Assembly: GCF_030182585.1 (NCBI RefSeq) | Contig: NZ_JARXOW010000001.1 | Coordinates: 1,488,001 to 1,552,000, forward strand | Source: Pedobacter faecalis | GTDB lineage: Bacteria > Bacteroidota > Bacteroidia > Sphingobacteriales > Sphingobacteriaceae | Length of the DNA stretch: 64,000 nucleotides | Direction: 5' to 3' | Shown: piece after piece, positions 55,288-64,000 of the stretch | Numbering within the stretch: the first letter of the stretch is position 1 | Layout: each line of letters opens with the position of its first letter | Program-made: the position numbers and the translations under genes | The notes under the pieces: generated by a model | What the model was told of the DNA's origin: nothing | Database searches by the model: none | Seen by the model: only the letters and a program-made list of their open reading frames with translations

Positions 55288-55938
55288 ATGGCAATTTACA
55301 GATTCAGAGTTAGTTTCGAAGATTTCGATGAAGTAGTACGGGAAATAGATATTAAATCAAATCAAACATTTGAGGATCTTCACCGGGCAATCCACAGATC
55401 TACTGGATATGCTGCCGAAAAATCGTCTTCCTTTTTTGTGAGTACAGACAATTGGATCAAGGGTGACGAGATTGCCTTTATGCCCAGCCAGCGGAAAATC
55501 GATCGTGGAGTGGCATCAATGGAGAAATCAAAACTGAGTAATTTCATTGAGGACCCGCATCAAAAGTTCTATTATATCTACGATTTTGACAGGCCTTTCG
55601 ACTTTCATGTAGAACTCATTAAAATCATACTGGAGACTGACCCGAATATTGAATATCCGGTGCTTATCAAGAGCACAGGTGAAGCACCGAAGATCATTGA
55701 TAAGAACAATCTTGGTACAGTTGCGATGTCTGCCAGCACAACCTCTTCGGATTTTGATTTCCTGAATGAGATGGATTTCATCCCGGAAGATACTGAGGAA
55801 CTCGAAGCGATGGACGGAAGAGGGATCAATACTGAAGATAAATCTGACGAAAGCGACGAAGCTGAAGACGACGAGTTTTCAGATAATGAAAATTACGAAG
55901 AAGAGGACTACAACAACAGCCGGGAGGACGATTATTAG
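55288..55938 (+). CDS. pRiA4b ORF-3-like domain protein with acidic tail
   Basis: Protein of 216 aa, not characterised. The first 130 residues resemble the plasmid pRiA4b ORF-3-like (IS1096 TnpR-type) domain, with the pattern FEDLHRAIHRSTGYAAEKSSSFF. Residues about 165-216 are almost all Asp, Glu, Ser and Asn, likely disordered, ending DDY. No transposon ends or other mobile signs are visible around it, so a chromosomal role is likely. It precedes miaA by 7 bases and may share its transcript. Confidence 0.68.
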   Translation: MAIYRFRVSFEDFDEVVREIDIKSNQTFEDLHRAIHRSTGYAAEKSSSFFVSTDNWIKGDEIAFMPSQRKIDRGVASMEKSKLSNFIEDPHQKFYYIYDFDRPFDFHVELIKIILETDPNIEYPVLIKSTGEAPKIIDKNNLGTVAMSASTTSSDFDFLNEMDFIPEDTEELEAMDGRGINTEDKSDESDEAEDDEFSDNENYEEEDYNNSREDDY

Positions 55939-55945
55939 TCCTCCT

Positions 55946-56854
55946 ATGGACACTAAAAAAACACTTGTTGTCGTTGTAGGGCCTACCGCAATTGGTAAAA
56001 CTGCACTGGCCATTCAACTCGCAAATTTTTACGCTACCGAAATTGTTTCTGCAGATTCCCGGCAGTTTTACCGGGAAATGAGTATCGGTACGGCGAAGCC
56101 ATCGAACGAAGAACTAGCTGCAGCACCTCATCATTTTATCAATTCTCATAGCATTACAGAGCTGTTCAGTACTGGCGATTTTGAAGTATCGGCACTGGCG
56201 CTTATGGAGCGCTTATTTCTTACCAAAGATATTTTGATTATGGTGGGCGGGTCTGGCCTCTATATTGATTCGGTTACACGGGGCTTAGATGATCTCCCGG
56301 CGACAGATTTGGAAATCAGAGCTCAACTAAATCAGGAGCTAGCCGACTTTGGACTTGAAGGAATCAGGGAGAAACTGAGAGTTTGCGATCCGGAGTATTA
56401 TCAGAAAGTTGATCAGTCAAACCCACAGCGCATTATCAGAGGGCTGGAATTCTTTTTATCAACAGGCAAAAAACTCTCCTCATTTCAAACGAATACGAAA
56501 AAGTCCAGACCCTTCAATATTGTAAAAATTGGTCTCGATATGGACCGTAATAAACTCTATGAGCGAATCAATAAAAGAGTGGATCTGATGATCTCTGCCG
56601 GCCTGCTCGAAGAAGTTAGAAACCTGGTACATCATAGAGGATACAACGCATTGAATACTGTAGGTTACACCGAGCTATTTGACTACCTAGACCACCAGAT
56701 GTCATTCGAGGATGCGGTTGAAAAGATCAAACAAAATACCAGGCGCTTCGCAAAACGGCAACTGACCTGGTTCAGAAAGGATCAGGAGATCATTTGGTTT
56801 AATCCCCATCAAACCGATCTCATCATCGACACGCTCAATACAAGGCTGCGTTAG
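55946..56854 (+). CDS. miaA: tRNA dimethylallyltransferase
   Basis: Transfers dimethylallyl to A37 of tRNAs reading UNN codons, 302 aa. Start at ATG 55946; a start at 55766 would run through the acidic-tail gene. GPTAIGKTALA (12-22) is the P-loop, DSRQFYREM the substrate contact and GGSGLYID the DMAPP side. QNTRRFAKRQLTWFRKD is the conserved C-terminal helix. Convergent with the DUF3467 gene, overlapping by 4 bases. tRNA modification and CCA genes cluster here. Confidence 0.96.
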   Translation: MDTKKTLVVVVGPTAIGKTALAIQLANFYATEIVSADSRQFYREMSIGTAKPSNEELAAAPHHFINSHSITELFSTGDFEVSALALMERLFLTKDILIMVGGSGLYIDSVTRGLDDLPATDLEIRAQLNQELADFGLEGIREKLRVCDPEYYQKVDQSNPQRIIRGLEFFLSTGKKLSSFQTNTKKSRPFNIVKIGLDMDRNKLYERINKRVDLMISAGLLEEVRNLVHHRGYNALNTVGYTELFDYLDHQMSFEDAVEKIKQNTRRFAKRQLTWFRKDQEIIWFNPHQTDLIIDTLNTRLR

Positions 56855-57165
56855 GCTTGCGCTGTCGGACCGCCGAAGTTTAACGGGAAACCTGTTTGCT
56901 CTTCAGAGGCCTTTATGCGGCCGTTTATGGCCTCAAACTTCTTAATATTATCTTCCATTGCCGAGAGGAGACGCTTGGCATGCTCCGGTGTTAAAATTAT
57001 TCTAGACTTAACCCGGGCTTTTGGCACTCCTGGCATCACCCTGATAAAATCAAGGACAAATTCAGTATTGGAATGTGTAATAATAGCTAGGTTGGAAAAG
57101 ATACCTTCAGCTACCTCTTCGGACAGTTCAATATTCAACTGATTTTCGGGATTTTGTTCTTCCAT
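56851..57165 (-). CDS. DUF3467-family small protein
   Basis: Cytoplasmic protein of 104 aa. The DUF3467 pattern EVAEGIFSNLAIITHSNTEFVLDFIRVMPG is complete and followed by VKSRIILTPEHAKRLL. No catalytic motif is seen. The function of the family is unknown. Its -7 element ends 4 bases before the ATG, so the mRNA should be leaderless. It lies just downstream of the rpoBC terminator. Confidence 0.85.
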   Translation of the reverse strand: MEEQNPENQLNIELSEEVAEGIFSNLAIITHSNTEFVLDFIRVMPGVPKARVKSRIILTPEHAKRLLSAMEDNIKKFEAINGRIKASEEQTGFPLNFGGPTAQA

Positions 57166-57169
57166 ATCG

Positions 57170-57177
57170 CAAACTTA
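57170..57177 (-). promoter_or_regulatory. Promoter -7 element of the DUF3467 gene
   Basis: On the minus strand TAAGTTTG, an exact TAnnTTTG, followed by CGAT and the ATG. Confidence 0.6.
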
Positions 57178-57219
57178 GACAATTGGGCTGAATTAAAACA
57201 CCCATATATTACAATACAT

Positions 57220-57255
57220 AAAAAAAGCCCCCCAAACTCTTAAAGCAAGGGGGGC
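57220..57255 (-). terminator. Intrinsic terminator of the rpoBC operon
   Basis: Minus-strand hairpin with arms GCCCCCC (57255-57249) and GGGGGGC (57233-57227), 15-base loop, then a T-run to 57220. It lies about 20 bases after the rpoC stop. Confidence 0.85.
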
Positions 57256-57273
57256 CTTCAATATTAATTTGGC

Positions 57274-60200
57274 TTAAGCCTCTTCTTCCTGTTTTGAAGC
57301 GAGCAACTTGTCGTATTCTTCTTGAGAACCTACGATTATTCTCTCGTAGCCGCGTACACCAGTACCTGATGGTATAAGGTGACCAACGATTACGTTTTCC
57401 TTTAAGCCAAGCATCTCATCGCGCTTACCAGCAATGGCTGCCTCATTCAGTACTTTAGTAGTTTCCTGGAAAGATGCTGCTGAAATAAACGATTTGGTAC
57501 CTAAGGATGCCCTCGTGATACCCTGAAGCATAGAGCTTGCGGTTGCAGACCTTGCATCGCGCACTTCAATCTGCTTCAAATCTTTACGCTTCAGTTGAGA
57601 GTTTTCATCTCTTAACTTCCGTAGAGACAAGATCTGACCTGGTTTTACCGTAGTTGAATCACCTGCGTCAACAACAACCTTCTTGTCATATATAGCGTCA
57701 TTCTCATTCATAAAATCCCAACGGTCTACCGAGTTGTTTTCCAGGAAGCTTGTATCTCCCGGATCCTCGATATGTACCTTCTGCATCATCTGGTGAACAA
57801 TCACCTCAAAATGCTTGTCGTTGATTTTTACACCCTGTAAGCGGTAAACTTCCTGAATACCGTTTACAAGATATTCCTGAACTGCCGCAGGGCCCTTAAT
57901 TGCAAGAATATCTGCAGGAGAAATCGAACCATCCGACAATGGCATACCTGCTTTCACAAAGTCATTGTCCTGAACCAGGATATGTTTTGAAAGCGGAACA
58001 AGATACTTCTTGATCTCGCCATCCTTAGACTCGATGGTAATCTCACGGTTACCCCGCTTCACACCACCAAGGCTTACTACACCGTCGATCTCTGTTACTA
58101 CAGCAGGGTTTGAAGGATTACGGGCTTCGAAAAGTTCGGTTACACGTGGCAAACCACCTGTAATATCCCGTGTTTTTCCAGTTGCCCGAGGTATCTTCAC
58201 CAAAATCTGTCCGGGCTGTACCATATCACCTTCATCAATGGCAATGTGCGCACCAACAGGGATGTTATAGTTACGGATCAGCTCACCCTTCTTATCTACC
58301 ACACGAACTGACGGGTTCTTGGTTTTGTCTCTGGTATCGATAATCACTTTTTCACGGTGACCAGTCTGCTCGTCTGATTCTTCGCGGAAAGTAACACCTT
58401 CGACAATAGCGTCGAATTCAATCTTTCCGGCAAATTCAGAAATGATCACGGCGTTATAAGGATCCCATGAGCAGATCTTATCACCTTTAGACACTTTCGC
58501 TCCGTCCTCTACAAACAGGAATGAACCATAAGGAATATTATTGGTCATGATGACTTTTCCCGTACCTGGTTCAACGATCTTAAACTCACCTGAACGACCC
58601 AGAACAATCTGAACATCGCCTTCTTCAGTCTTCGTTTCAACTGTCCTTACGTTCTCGTACTCAACAATACCGTCAAACTTCGCTGTAAGCTGAGACTCTG
58701 CCGCAATGTTTGACGCGGTACCACCCACGTGGAAAGTACGAAGTGTAAGCTGAGTACCCGGTTCACCGATAGACTGCGCAGCAATTACGCCGACAGCCTC
58801 ACCACGTTGCACCCGTTTACCAGTAGCAAGGTTACGTCCGTAGCAAAGTGCACAGACACCTCTTTCGTTTTCGCATGTTAATACCGACCGTATTTCGATA
58901 CCTTCAAGCGGAGATTCCTCAATGGCCTTGGCAATATCCTCATCAATATCCTGACCGGCTGCTACAAGCAATGAACCATCTAAAGGATTGAATACATCAT
59001 GAAGTGAAATGCGGCCCAATATCCTGTCATACAATGGTTCTACGATATCCTCATTATCCTTAAGCGCAGTGGTGTACATACCTCTTAAGGTGCCACAGTC
59101 CTCAGAATTCACGATCATATCCTGAGCAACATCGTGCAAACGACGCGTCAGATAACCCGCATCAGCAGTCTTCAACGCAGTATCCGCCAAACCTTTACGG
59201 GCACCGTGAGTAGAGATAAAGTACTCGAGTACCGACAAGCCTTCCTTAAAGTTAGACAAAATCGGGTTCTCAATAATCTCACCACCAGAACCGGATTTTT
59301 GTGGCTTCGCCATCAATCCCCTCATTCCGCAAAGCTGACGAATCTGCTCCTTAGAACCCCTCGCACCAGAATCAAGCATCATATACACAGAGTTGAAACC
59401 CTGGTTGTCGCTAGACAACTGATTCATCACATACGAAGTAAGACGGTTATTGATACGGGTCCAGATATCGATGATCTGATTATATCGCTCGTTATTGGTA
59501 ATGAATCCCATGTTATAGTTATTCCTTACCTCTTCAACTTCAGCCGAAGCCTGCTCTAAAAGCGCATGCTTTTCAACCGGGATGTTTACATCCTGCAGGT
59601 TAAATGACAATCCACCTCTGAATGCCATCTGGAACCCAAGTTCTTTAATATCATCAAGGAACTTAGATGCACGGGCCATACCGGTAATTTTAACTACCTC
59701 ACCAATAATGTCACGGAGTGACTTCTTAGTTAATAGTTCATTGATATAGCCGACCTCATCAGGCACCATCTGGTTAAATAAAACCCGGCCCACAGTAGTA
59801 TCGATAAGTTTGTTTACGATACTTCCGTCCTGCTCCTTAACATTTACTTTTACTTTTATAAACGCATGAAGATCAACTTTCTTCTCATTGTAAGCGATAA
59901 TAACCTCTTCCGGAGAATAGAAAATGGCGTCCTGACCTTTAACTACACGCTTTTCATCAGTTCTGCGGCCTTTAGTTATATAATAGAGACCCAAAACCAT
60001 ATCCTGAGATGGTACGGTGATAGGTGTACCATTCGCAGGGTTAAGAATATTATGCGCAGCAAGCATCAGTACCTGTGCCTCTAATATAGCGGCGTGACCA
60101 AGCGGAAGGTGAACAGCCATCTGGTCACCGTCAAAATCCGCGTTAAACGCAGTACACACCAGCGGGTGCAACTGAATGGCCTTACCCTCTACAAGTTTTG

Positions 60201-61557
60201 GCTGGAACGACTGAATACCTAGTCTGTGCAACGTAGGTGCCCTGTTCAGTAATACAGGGTGTCCTTTAAGGACATTCTCCAATATATCCCAAACCAGTGG
60301 GTCTTTTCTGTCAACAATCTTCTTGGCTGATTTTACAGTTTTAACCACACCGCGTTCAATCATCTTACGAATGATAAACGGTTTGTAAAGTTCAGCAGCC
60401 ATGTCTTTAGGCAAACCACACTCATGGAGTTTAAGATTAGGCCCAACGACAATAACCGAACGTGCGGAATAGTCGACACGCTTACCCAATAAGTTCTGAC
60501 GGAAACGACCTTGCTTACCTTTCAGAATATCTGATAAAGATTTCAAAGCACGGTTACCTTCAGTTTTAACCGCATTAACTTTCCGTGAGTTATCAAATAA
60601 TGAGTCAACCGCCTCTTGAAGCATACGCTTCTCGTTACGGAGAATCACCTCCGGCGCTTTGATCTCAATCAGACGCTTCAAGCGGTTATTACGAATAATA
60701 ACACGACGGTAAAGATCATTTAAGTCTGATGTAGCAAAACGGCCGCCTTCCAAAGGAACAAGAGGACGCAATTCAGGCGGAATAACCGGAACGATCTTGA
60801 TGATCATCCACTCAGGGTTATTCTCAATGCGTGTTTTTGAACCGCGGAACGCTTCTACAACCTGCAAACGCTTCAAAGCCTCGTTTTTACGTTGCTGAGA
60901 AGTTTCGTTTGCAGCCTGGTGACGCAAATTATAAGACAAAGTATCCAGATCAATGCGCTTAAGAAGGTCTTCAAGTGCTTCAGCACCCATCTTCGCGATG
61001 AACTTATTTGGATCCTTATCATCAAGATACTGATTCTCTTTTGGCAACTTATCCAGTAAATCAAGATACTCCTCTTCAGTAAGGAAATCCATGTATTGGA
61101 TACCTTCGTCAGCCATCAGACCCGGTTGTATTACCACATAACGCTCGTAGTAAATGATCAAGTCCAGTCTCTTAGTCGGCAAACCAAGTAAGTAACCGAT
61201 TTTGTTTGGCAATGAACGGAAATACCAGATATGTGCTACCGGAACAACCAGGTTGATATGCCCCATACGCTCACGACGTACCTTCTTCTCAGTTACCTCC
61301 ACACCACAACGGTCGCAAACAATCCCCTTGTAACGGATGCGCTTATATTTACCGCAATGGCACTCGTAATCCTTCACCGGACCAAAAATACGCTCGCAAA
61401 ACAAGCCATCACGCTCAGGCTTGTAGGTCCGGTAGTTAATCGTCTCTGGTTTCAGCACCTCACCACTTGAACGCTCCAGAATAGCTTCAGGCGAAGCCAG
61501 ACTGATCGTAATCGAAGTAAAGTTGCTTTTTAATTTATTATCCTTTTTATAAGACAT
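57274..61557 (-). CDS. rpoC: RNA polymerase beta' subunit
   Basis: Largest subunit of RNA polymerase, 1427 aa. The N-terminal zinc ribbon has [20 protein letters not shown] (about 67-87). The active-site Mg motif [12 protein letters not shown] (about 470) is intact. The second zinc site is [13 protein letters not shown] (about 895). The C-terminus ends with an acidic EEEA. It lies 72 bases after rpoB in the usual operon order, and a strong terminator follows. Confidence 0.98.
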   Translation of the reverse strand: MSYKKDNKLKSNFTSITISLASPEAILERSSGEVLKPETINYRTYKPERDGLFCERIFGPVKDYECHCGKYKRIRYKGIVCDRCGVEVTEKKVRRERMGHINLVVPVAHIWYFRSLPNKIGYLLGLPTKRLDLIIYYERYVVIQPGLMADEGIQYMDFLTEEEYLDLLDKLPKENQYLDDKDPNKFIAKMGAEALEDLLKRIDLDTLSYNLRHQAANETSQQRKNEALKRLQVVEAFRGSKTRIENNPEWMIIKIVPVIPPELRPLVPLEGGRFATSDLNDLYRRVIIRNNRLKRLIEIKAPEVILRNEKRMLQEAVDSLFDNSRKVNAVKTEGNRALKSLSDILKGKQGRFRQNLLGKRVDYSARSVIVVGPNLKLHECGLPKDMAAELYKPFIIRKMIERGVVKTVKSAKKIVDRKDPLVWDILENVLKGHPVLLNRAPTLHRLGIQSFQPKLVEGKAIQLHPLVCTAFNADFDGDQMAVHLPLGHAAILEAQVLMLAAHNILNPANGTPITVPSQDMVLGLYYITKGRRTDEKRVVKGQDAIFYSPEEVIIAYNEKKVDLHAFIKVKVNVKEQDGSIVNKLIDTTVGRVLFNQMVPDEVGYINELLTKKSLRDIIGEVVKITGMARASKFLDDIKELGFQMAFRGGLSFNLQDVNIPVEKHALLEQASAEVEEVRNNYNMGFITNNERYNQIIDIWTRINNRLTSYVMNQLSSDNQGFNSVYMMLDSGARGSKEQIRQLCGMRGLMAKPQKSGSGGEIIENPILSNFKEGLSVLEYFISTHGARKGLADTALKTADAGYLTRRLHDVAQDMIVNSEDCGTLRGMYTTALKDNEDIVEPLYDRILGRISLHDVFNPLDGSLLVAAGQDIDEDIAKAIEESPLEGIEIRSVLTCENERGVCALCYGRNLATGKRVQRGEAVGVIAAQSIGEPGTQLTLRTFHVGGTASNIAAESQLTAKFDGIVEYENVRTVETKTEEGDVQIVLGRSGEFKIVEPGTGKVIMTNNIPYGSFLFVEDGAKVSKGDKICSWDPYNAVIISEFAGKIEFDAIVEGVTFREESDEQTGHREKVIIDTRDKTKNPSVRVVDKKGELIRNYNIPVGAHIAIDEGDMVQPGQILVKIPRATGKTRDITGGLPRVTELFEARNPSNPAVVTEIDGVVSLGGVKRGNREITIESKDGEIKKYLVPLSKHILVQDNDFVKAGMPLSDGSISPADILAIKGPAAVQEYLVNGIQEVYRLQGVKINDKHFEVIVHQMMQKVHIEDPGDTSFLENNSVDRWDFMNENDAIYDKKVVVDAGDSTTVKPGQILSLRKLRDENSQLKRKDLKQIEVRDARSATASSMLQGITRASLGTKSFISAASFQETTKVLNEAAIAGKRDEMLGLKENVIVGHLIPSGTGVRGYERIIVGSQEEYDKLLASKQEEEA

Positions 61558-61629
61558 AGTTCTTTTATTTGAATACCGGATAAGGTTTGCTGCCGAAGAA
61601 CAACCTCCAGCAGCAAACCCTACCGAATA

Positions 61630-64000
61630 TTAGTCTAAAGTAATATCTAAACCTAAACCACGTAATTCGTGAACCAATACGTTGAAAGATTCCGGAACAC
61701 CTGGAGTTGGCAGATTTTCGCCTTTTACGATCGCCTCGTAAGTCTTAGCCCTTCCGATAACATCATCAGACTTCACAGTCAAGATCTCCTGAAGGATGTT
61801 TGCCGCACCAAATGCTTCAAGTGCCCAAACCTCCATCTCACCGAAACGCTGACCACCGAACTGGGCTTTACCACCCAATGGTTGTTGTGTAATCAATGAG
61901 TATGGTCCGATAGACCTTGCGTGCATCTTGTCGTCAACCATGTGTCCAAGTTTCAGCATATAGATGATCCCTACTGTGGTCGGCTGGTCAAACTTCTCAC
62001 CCGTCAAACCATTGTTCAGGTAAGTTCTGCCCGACGCAGGTAAACCGGCTTTCGCAATCCACTCTTCCACCTCATCATGCTTAGCACCATCAAAAATCGG
62101 TGTTGCAAACTTCACGCCCAACTCTTTACCAGCCCAAGCCAATACAGTCTCGTAAATCTGACCAAGGTTCATACGCGAAGGTACACCAAGCGGGTTCAGT
62201 ACAATGTCCACAGGAGTGCCGTCTTCAAGGAATGGCATATCTTCATCACGTACAATACGTGCCACAATACCCTTGTTTCCGTGACGTCCGGCCATCTTAT
62301 CACCGACTTTCAATTTACGTTTCTTAGCCACATAAACCTTAGCCATCTGAACAATACCCGATGGAAGTTCGTCTCCAACGCTGATAGCAAACTTATCGCG
62401 TTTGTAAGCGCCAAGTTCTTCGTTTACACGAATACCATAGTTATGGAGAAGCATTTTTATCTGCTCATTTTTATCATCGTCAGTAGTCCACTTATATGGA
62501 TTAATATGCGCGTATTCAAGCTCCGAAAGACTCTTTTGCGTAAACTTGGCACCCTTAGGGAACAACAGCTCTTTATAGACGTTGTACACACCCTGTGAAG
62601 TTTTGCCATTTACGATCACGAACAACTTATCCACAAGCTCGTTCTTAAGATTCTGCATAGCCAGTTCATACTTCTTATCGAGTTTTTCGATGGCCGACTT
62701 CTCTTCTGCTTTAGTGGTTTTCTTAGCCCTTGAGAAAAGCTTGGTGTCAATAACCACACCTTTAATTGAAGGTGGCGTTTTTAACGAAGCATCCTTTACG
62801 TCACCAGCTTTGTCGCCAAAGATCGCACGCAACAATTTCTCTTCCGGCGACGGATCCGACTCACCCTTAGGTGTAATCTTACCGATCAGGATATCGCCCT
62901 CTTTTACTTCAGCACCAATACGGATAATACCAGTCTCATCCAGATCCTTAGTCGCTTCTTCAGACACGTTCGGTATATCCGGTGTCAGCTCTTCTTCACC
63001 GCGTTTTGTATCACGGACTTCAAGTTCAAACTCCTCGATATGCAATGAAGTAAAGATATCCTCACGAACGATCCTTTCGTTAATTACAATCGCATCCTCG
63101 AAGTTGTAACCCTGCCAAGGCATGAAAGCTACCTTCAGGTTCCGCCCTAAAGCAAGTTCACCGTCCTGAGTAGCGTAACCCTCACAAAGTACCTGACCTT
63201 TAACAACCCGCTGACCCTTTTTAACAATCGGTTTCAGGTTGATACAAGTATTCTGGTTGGTCTTCTTAAATTTAATCAGCTTATATGTCTTGCTGTCACC
63301 CTCAAAAGATACCAGGCGATCGTTATCATCGCGCTCATATTTAATGACGATCTCGTTCGCATCAACATACTCAACTACACCATCTCCCTCAGCATTGATA
63401 AGTGTTCTGGAGTCACGTGCTACGCGTCCTTCCAGACCGGTACCTACAATAGGAGCCTCCGGGCGAAGCAACGGCACCGCCTGGCGTTGCATGTTCGATC
63501 CCATCAAAGCCCTGTTCGCATCATCATGCTCCAGAAAAGGAATCAAAGATGCCGCTATCGAAGTAATCTGGTTAGGAGCTACGTCCATCAGATCAAGCTT
63601 CTCCGGTTCGATAATCGGGAAGTCACCCTCATAACGTGCTTTTACACGCGGGGTAACAAAATTACCTTTGTCGTCATATTCGGCGTTAGCCTGAGCAATT
63701 GTCTTTCCGTCTTCATCTTCTGCCGACAGGTAAATAACAGGCTCATCAACAGCAACGATACCATTGTCTACGCGTTTGTACGGCGTCTCAATAAAACCAA
63801 GGTTATTGATCTTGGCATGCACGCACAGTGACGAGATCAAACCGATGTTTGGTCCCTCAGGAGTTTCAATAGTACACAAACGACCGTAGTGCGTATAGTG
63901 AACGTCACGAACCTCGAAACCTGCACGCTCCCTGGATAGACCACCCGGACCTAAAGCCGAAAGACGACGCTTATGCGTAATCTCCGCCAGCGGGTTAGTC
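61630..64000 (-). CDS. rpoB: RNA polymerase beta subunit, 5' part cut by the window
   Basis: C-terminal two-thirds of the RNA polymerase beta subunit; the frame stays open to the window edge, so the first roughly 500 residues are missing. The upstream end reads through the rifampicin-pocket segment [19 protein letters not shown] with the usual sensitive His, Arg and Ser residues, followed by [15 protein letters not shown]. Later [12 protein letters not shown] and the terminal [15 protein letters not shown] are standard. Co-transcribed with rpoC. Confidence 0.97.
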   Translation of the reverse strand, partial: TNPLAEITHKRRLSALGPGGLSRERAGFEVRDVHYTHYGRLCTIETPEGPNIGLISSLCVHAKINNLGFIETPYKRVDNGIVAVDEPVIYLSAEDEDGKTIAQANAEYDDKGNFVTPRVKARYEGDFPIIEPEKLDLMDVAPNQITSIAASLIPFLEHDDANRALMGSNMQRQAVPLLRPEAPIVGTGLEGRVARDSRTLINAEGDGVVEYVDANEIVIKYERDDNDRLVSFEGDSKTYKLIKFKKTNQNTCINLKPIVKKGQRVVKGQVLCEGYATQDGELALGRNLKVAFMPWQGYNFEDAIVINERIVREDIFTSLHIEEFELEVRDTKRGEEELTPDIPNVSEEATKDLDETGIIRIGAEVKEGDILIGKITPKGESDPSPEEKLLRAIFGDKAGDVKDASLKTPPSIKGVVIDTKLFSRAKKTTKAEEKSAIEKLDKKYELAMQNLKNELVDKLFVIVNGKTSQGVYNVYKELLFPKGAKFTQKSLSELEYAHINPYKWTTDDDKNEQIKMLLHNYGIRVNEELGAYKRDKFAISVGDELPSGIVQMAKVYVAKKRKLKVGDKMAGRHGNKGIVARIVRDEDMPFLEDGTPVDIVLNPLGVPSRMNLGQIYETVLAWAGKELGVKFATPIFDGAKHDEVEEWIAKAGLPASGRTYLNNGLTGEKFDQPTTVGIIYMLKLGHMVDDKMHARSIGPYSLITQQPLGGKAQFGGQRFGEMEVWALEAFGAANILQEILTVKSDDVIGRAKTYEAIVKGENLPTPGVPESFNVLVHELRGLGLDITLD

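Noticed and set aside
55288..55938. Transposable element because of the pRiA4b ORF-3/IS1096-type domain
   Set aside because: No transposase, terminal inverted repeats or target duplications around the gene.
62077..62598. 173-codon open frame on the plus strand within rpoB
   Set aside because: Antisense to strongly conserved rpoB sequence; no signal, domain or promoter.

Overview
This 64 kb window is chromosomal DNA of a Bacteroidota bacterium, most likely a member of the Sphingobacteriaceae (Pedobacter/Mucilaginibacter-like). The evidence is a type IX secretion (T9SS) C-terminal domain protein and a PorT-like protein, the gene order nadK-DUF6089-uppS-bamA-ompH-ompH, a split transketolase, a DnaE with an N-terminal proofreading domain, and many intergenic copies of the Bacteroidota -7 promoter element TAnnTTTG. 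The DNA is densely coding. No gap without a gene exceeds about 200 bases, and no tRNA, rRNA, CRISPR array, insertion sequence or prophage is visible. Both ends cut a gene: hppA on the left and rpoB on the right.

Layout. 1-4.3 kb (+): membrane pyrophosphatase, an APC permease and a MarC protein. 4.3-8.6 kb (-): dCMP deaminase, guaA, a binding-protein-like lipoprotein and a Sun-family RNA methyltransferase, tightly packed. 8.7-10.9 kb: a sugar MFS transporter and a divergent LysE exporter. 10.9-13.8 kb (-): a long PurF-type amidophosphoribosyltransferase and murI. 13.8-21.5 kb (-): a long envelope run of alpha/beta hydrolase, CBS protein, nadK, DUF6089, uppS, bamA and two Skp/OmpH chaperones. 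21.6-24.3 kb (-): ubiE, porT, a YdfG-like dehydrogenase and yqeY. 24.4-29.5 kb (+): engB, a UbiA-type prenyltransferase, an M3 peptidase and a second, enlarged APC permease. 29.7-31.7 kb (-): kup.

31.8-38.7 kb (+): a small T9SS-tagged protein, a FAH-family hydrolase, an M23 peptidase, bcp, the two transketolase halves, and an ECF sigma factor with two partner genes. 38.7-45.0 kb (-): DUF58, trxA, dnaE and a lipocalin. 45.2-46.5 kb (+): mdh and a retropepsin-like protein. 46.5-49.2 kb (-): DUF4142 lipoprotein and gyrB. 49.4-56.9 kb: a Skp-like lipoprotein, EcsC, an S4 RNA-binding protein (-), then dapD, a glycosyltransferase, a Sua5/TsaC-like gene, a CCA-adding enzyme-like gene, a pRiA4b ORF-3-like protein and miaA. 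56.9-64 kb (-): DUF3467, rpoC and rpoB.

The genes are mainly housekeeping: envelope biogenesis (bamA, skp, uppS, murI, M23), nucleotide synthesis, translation and tRNA modification, replication and transcription cores. I found no convincing new multi-gene system. The most interesting signals are: promoter -7 elements that sit only 3-8 nt before several start codons, implying leaderless mRNAs; four consecutive inverted repeats between the second APC permease and kup; an ECF sigma operon whose single-pass partner carries a tandem GFxxPSxYFExL motif; the exonuclease-DnaE fusion; the oversized PurF; and operator-like palindromes upstream of purF and kup.
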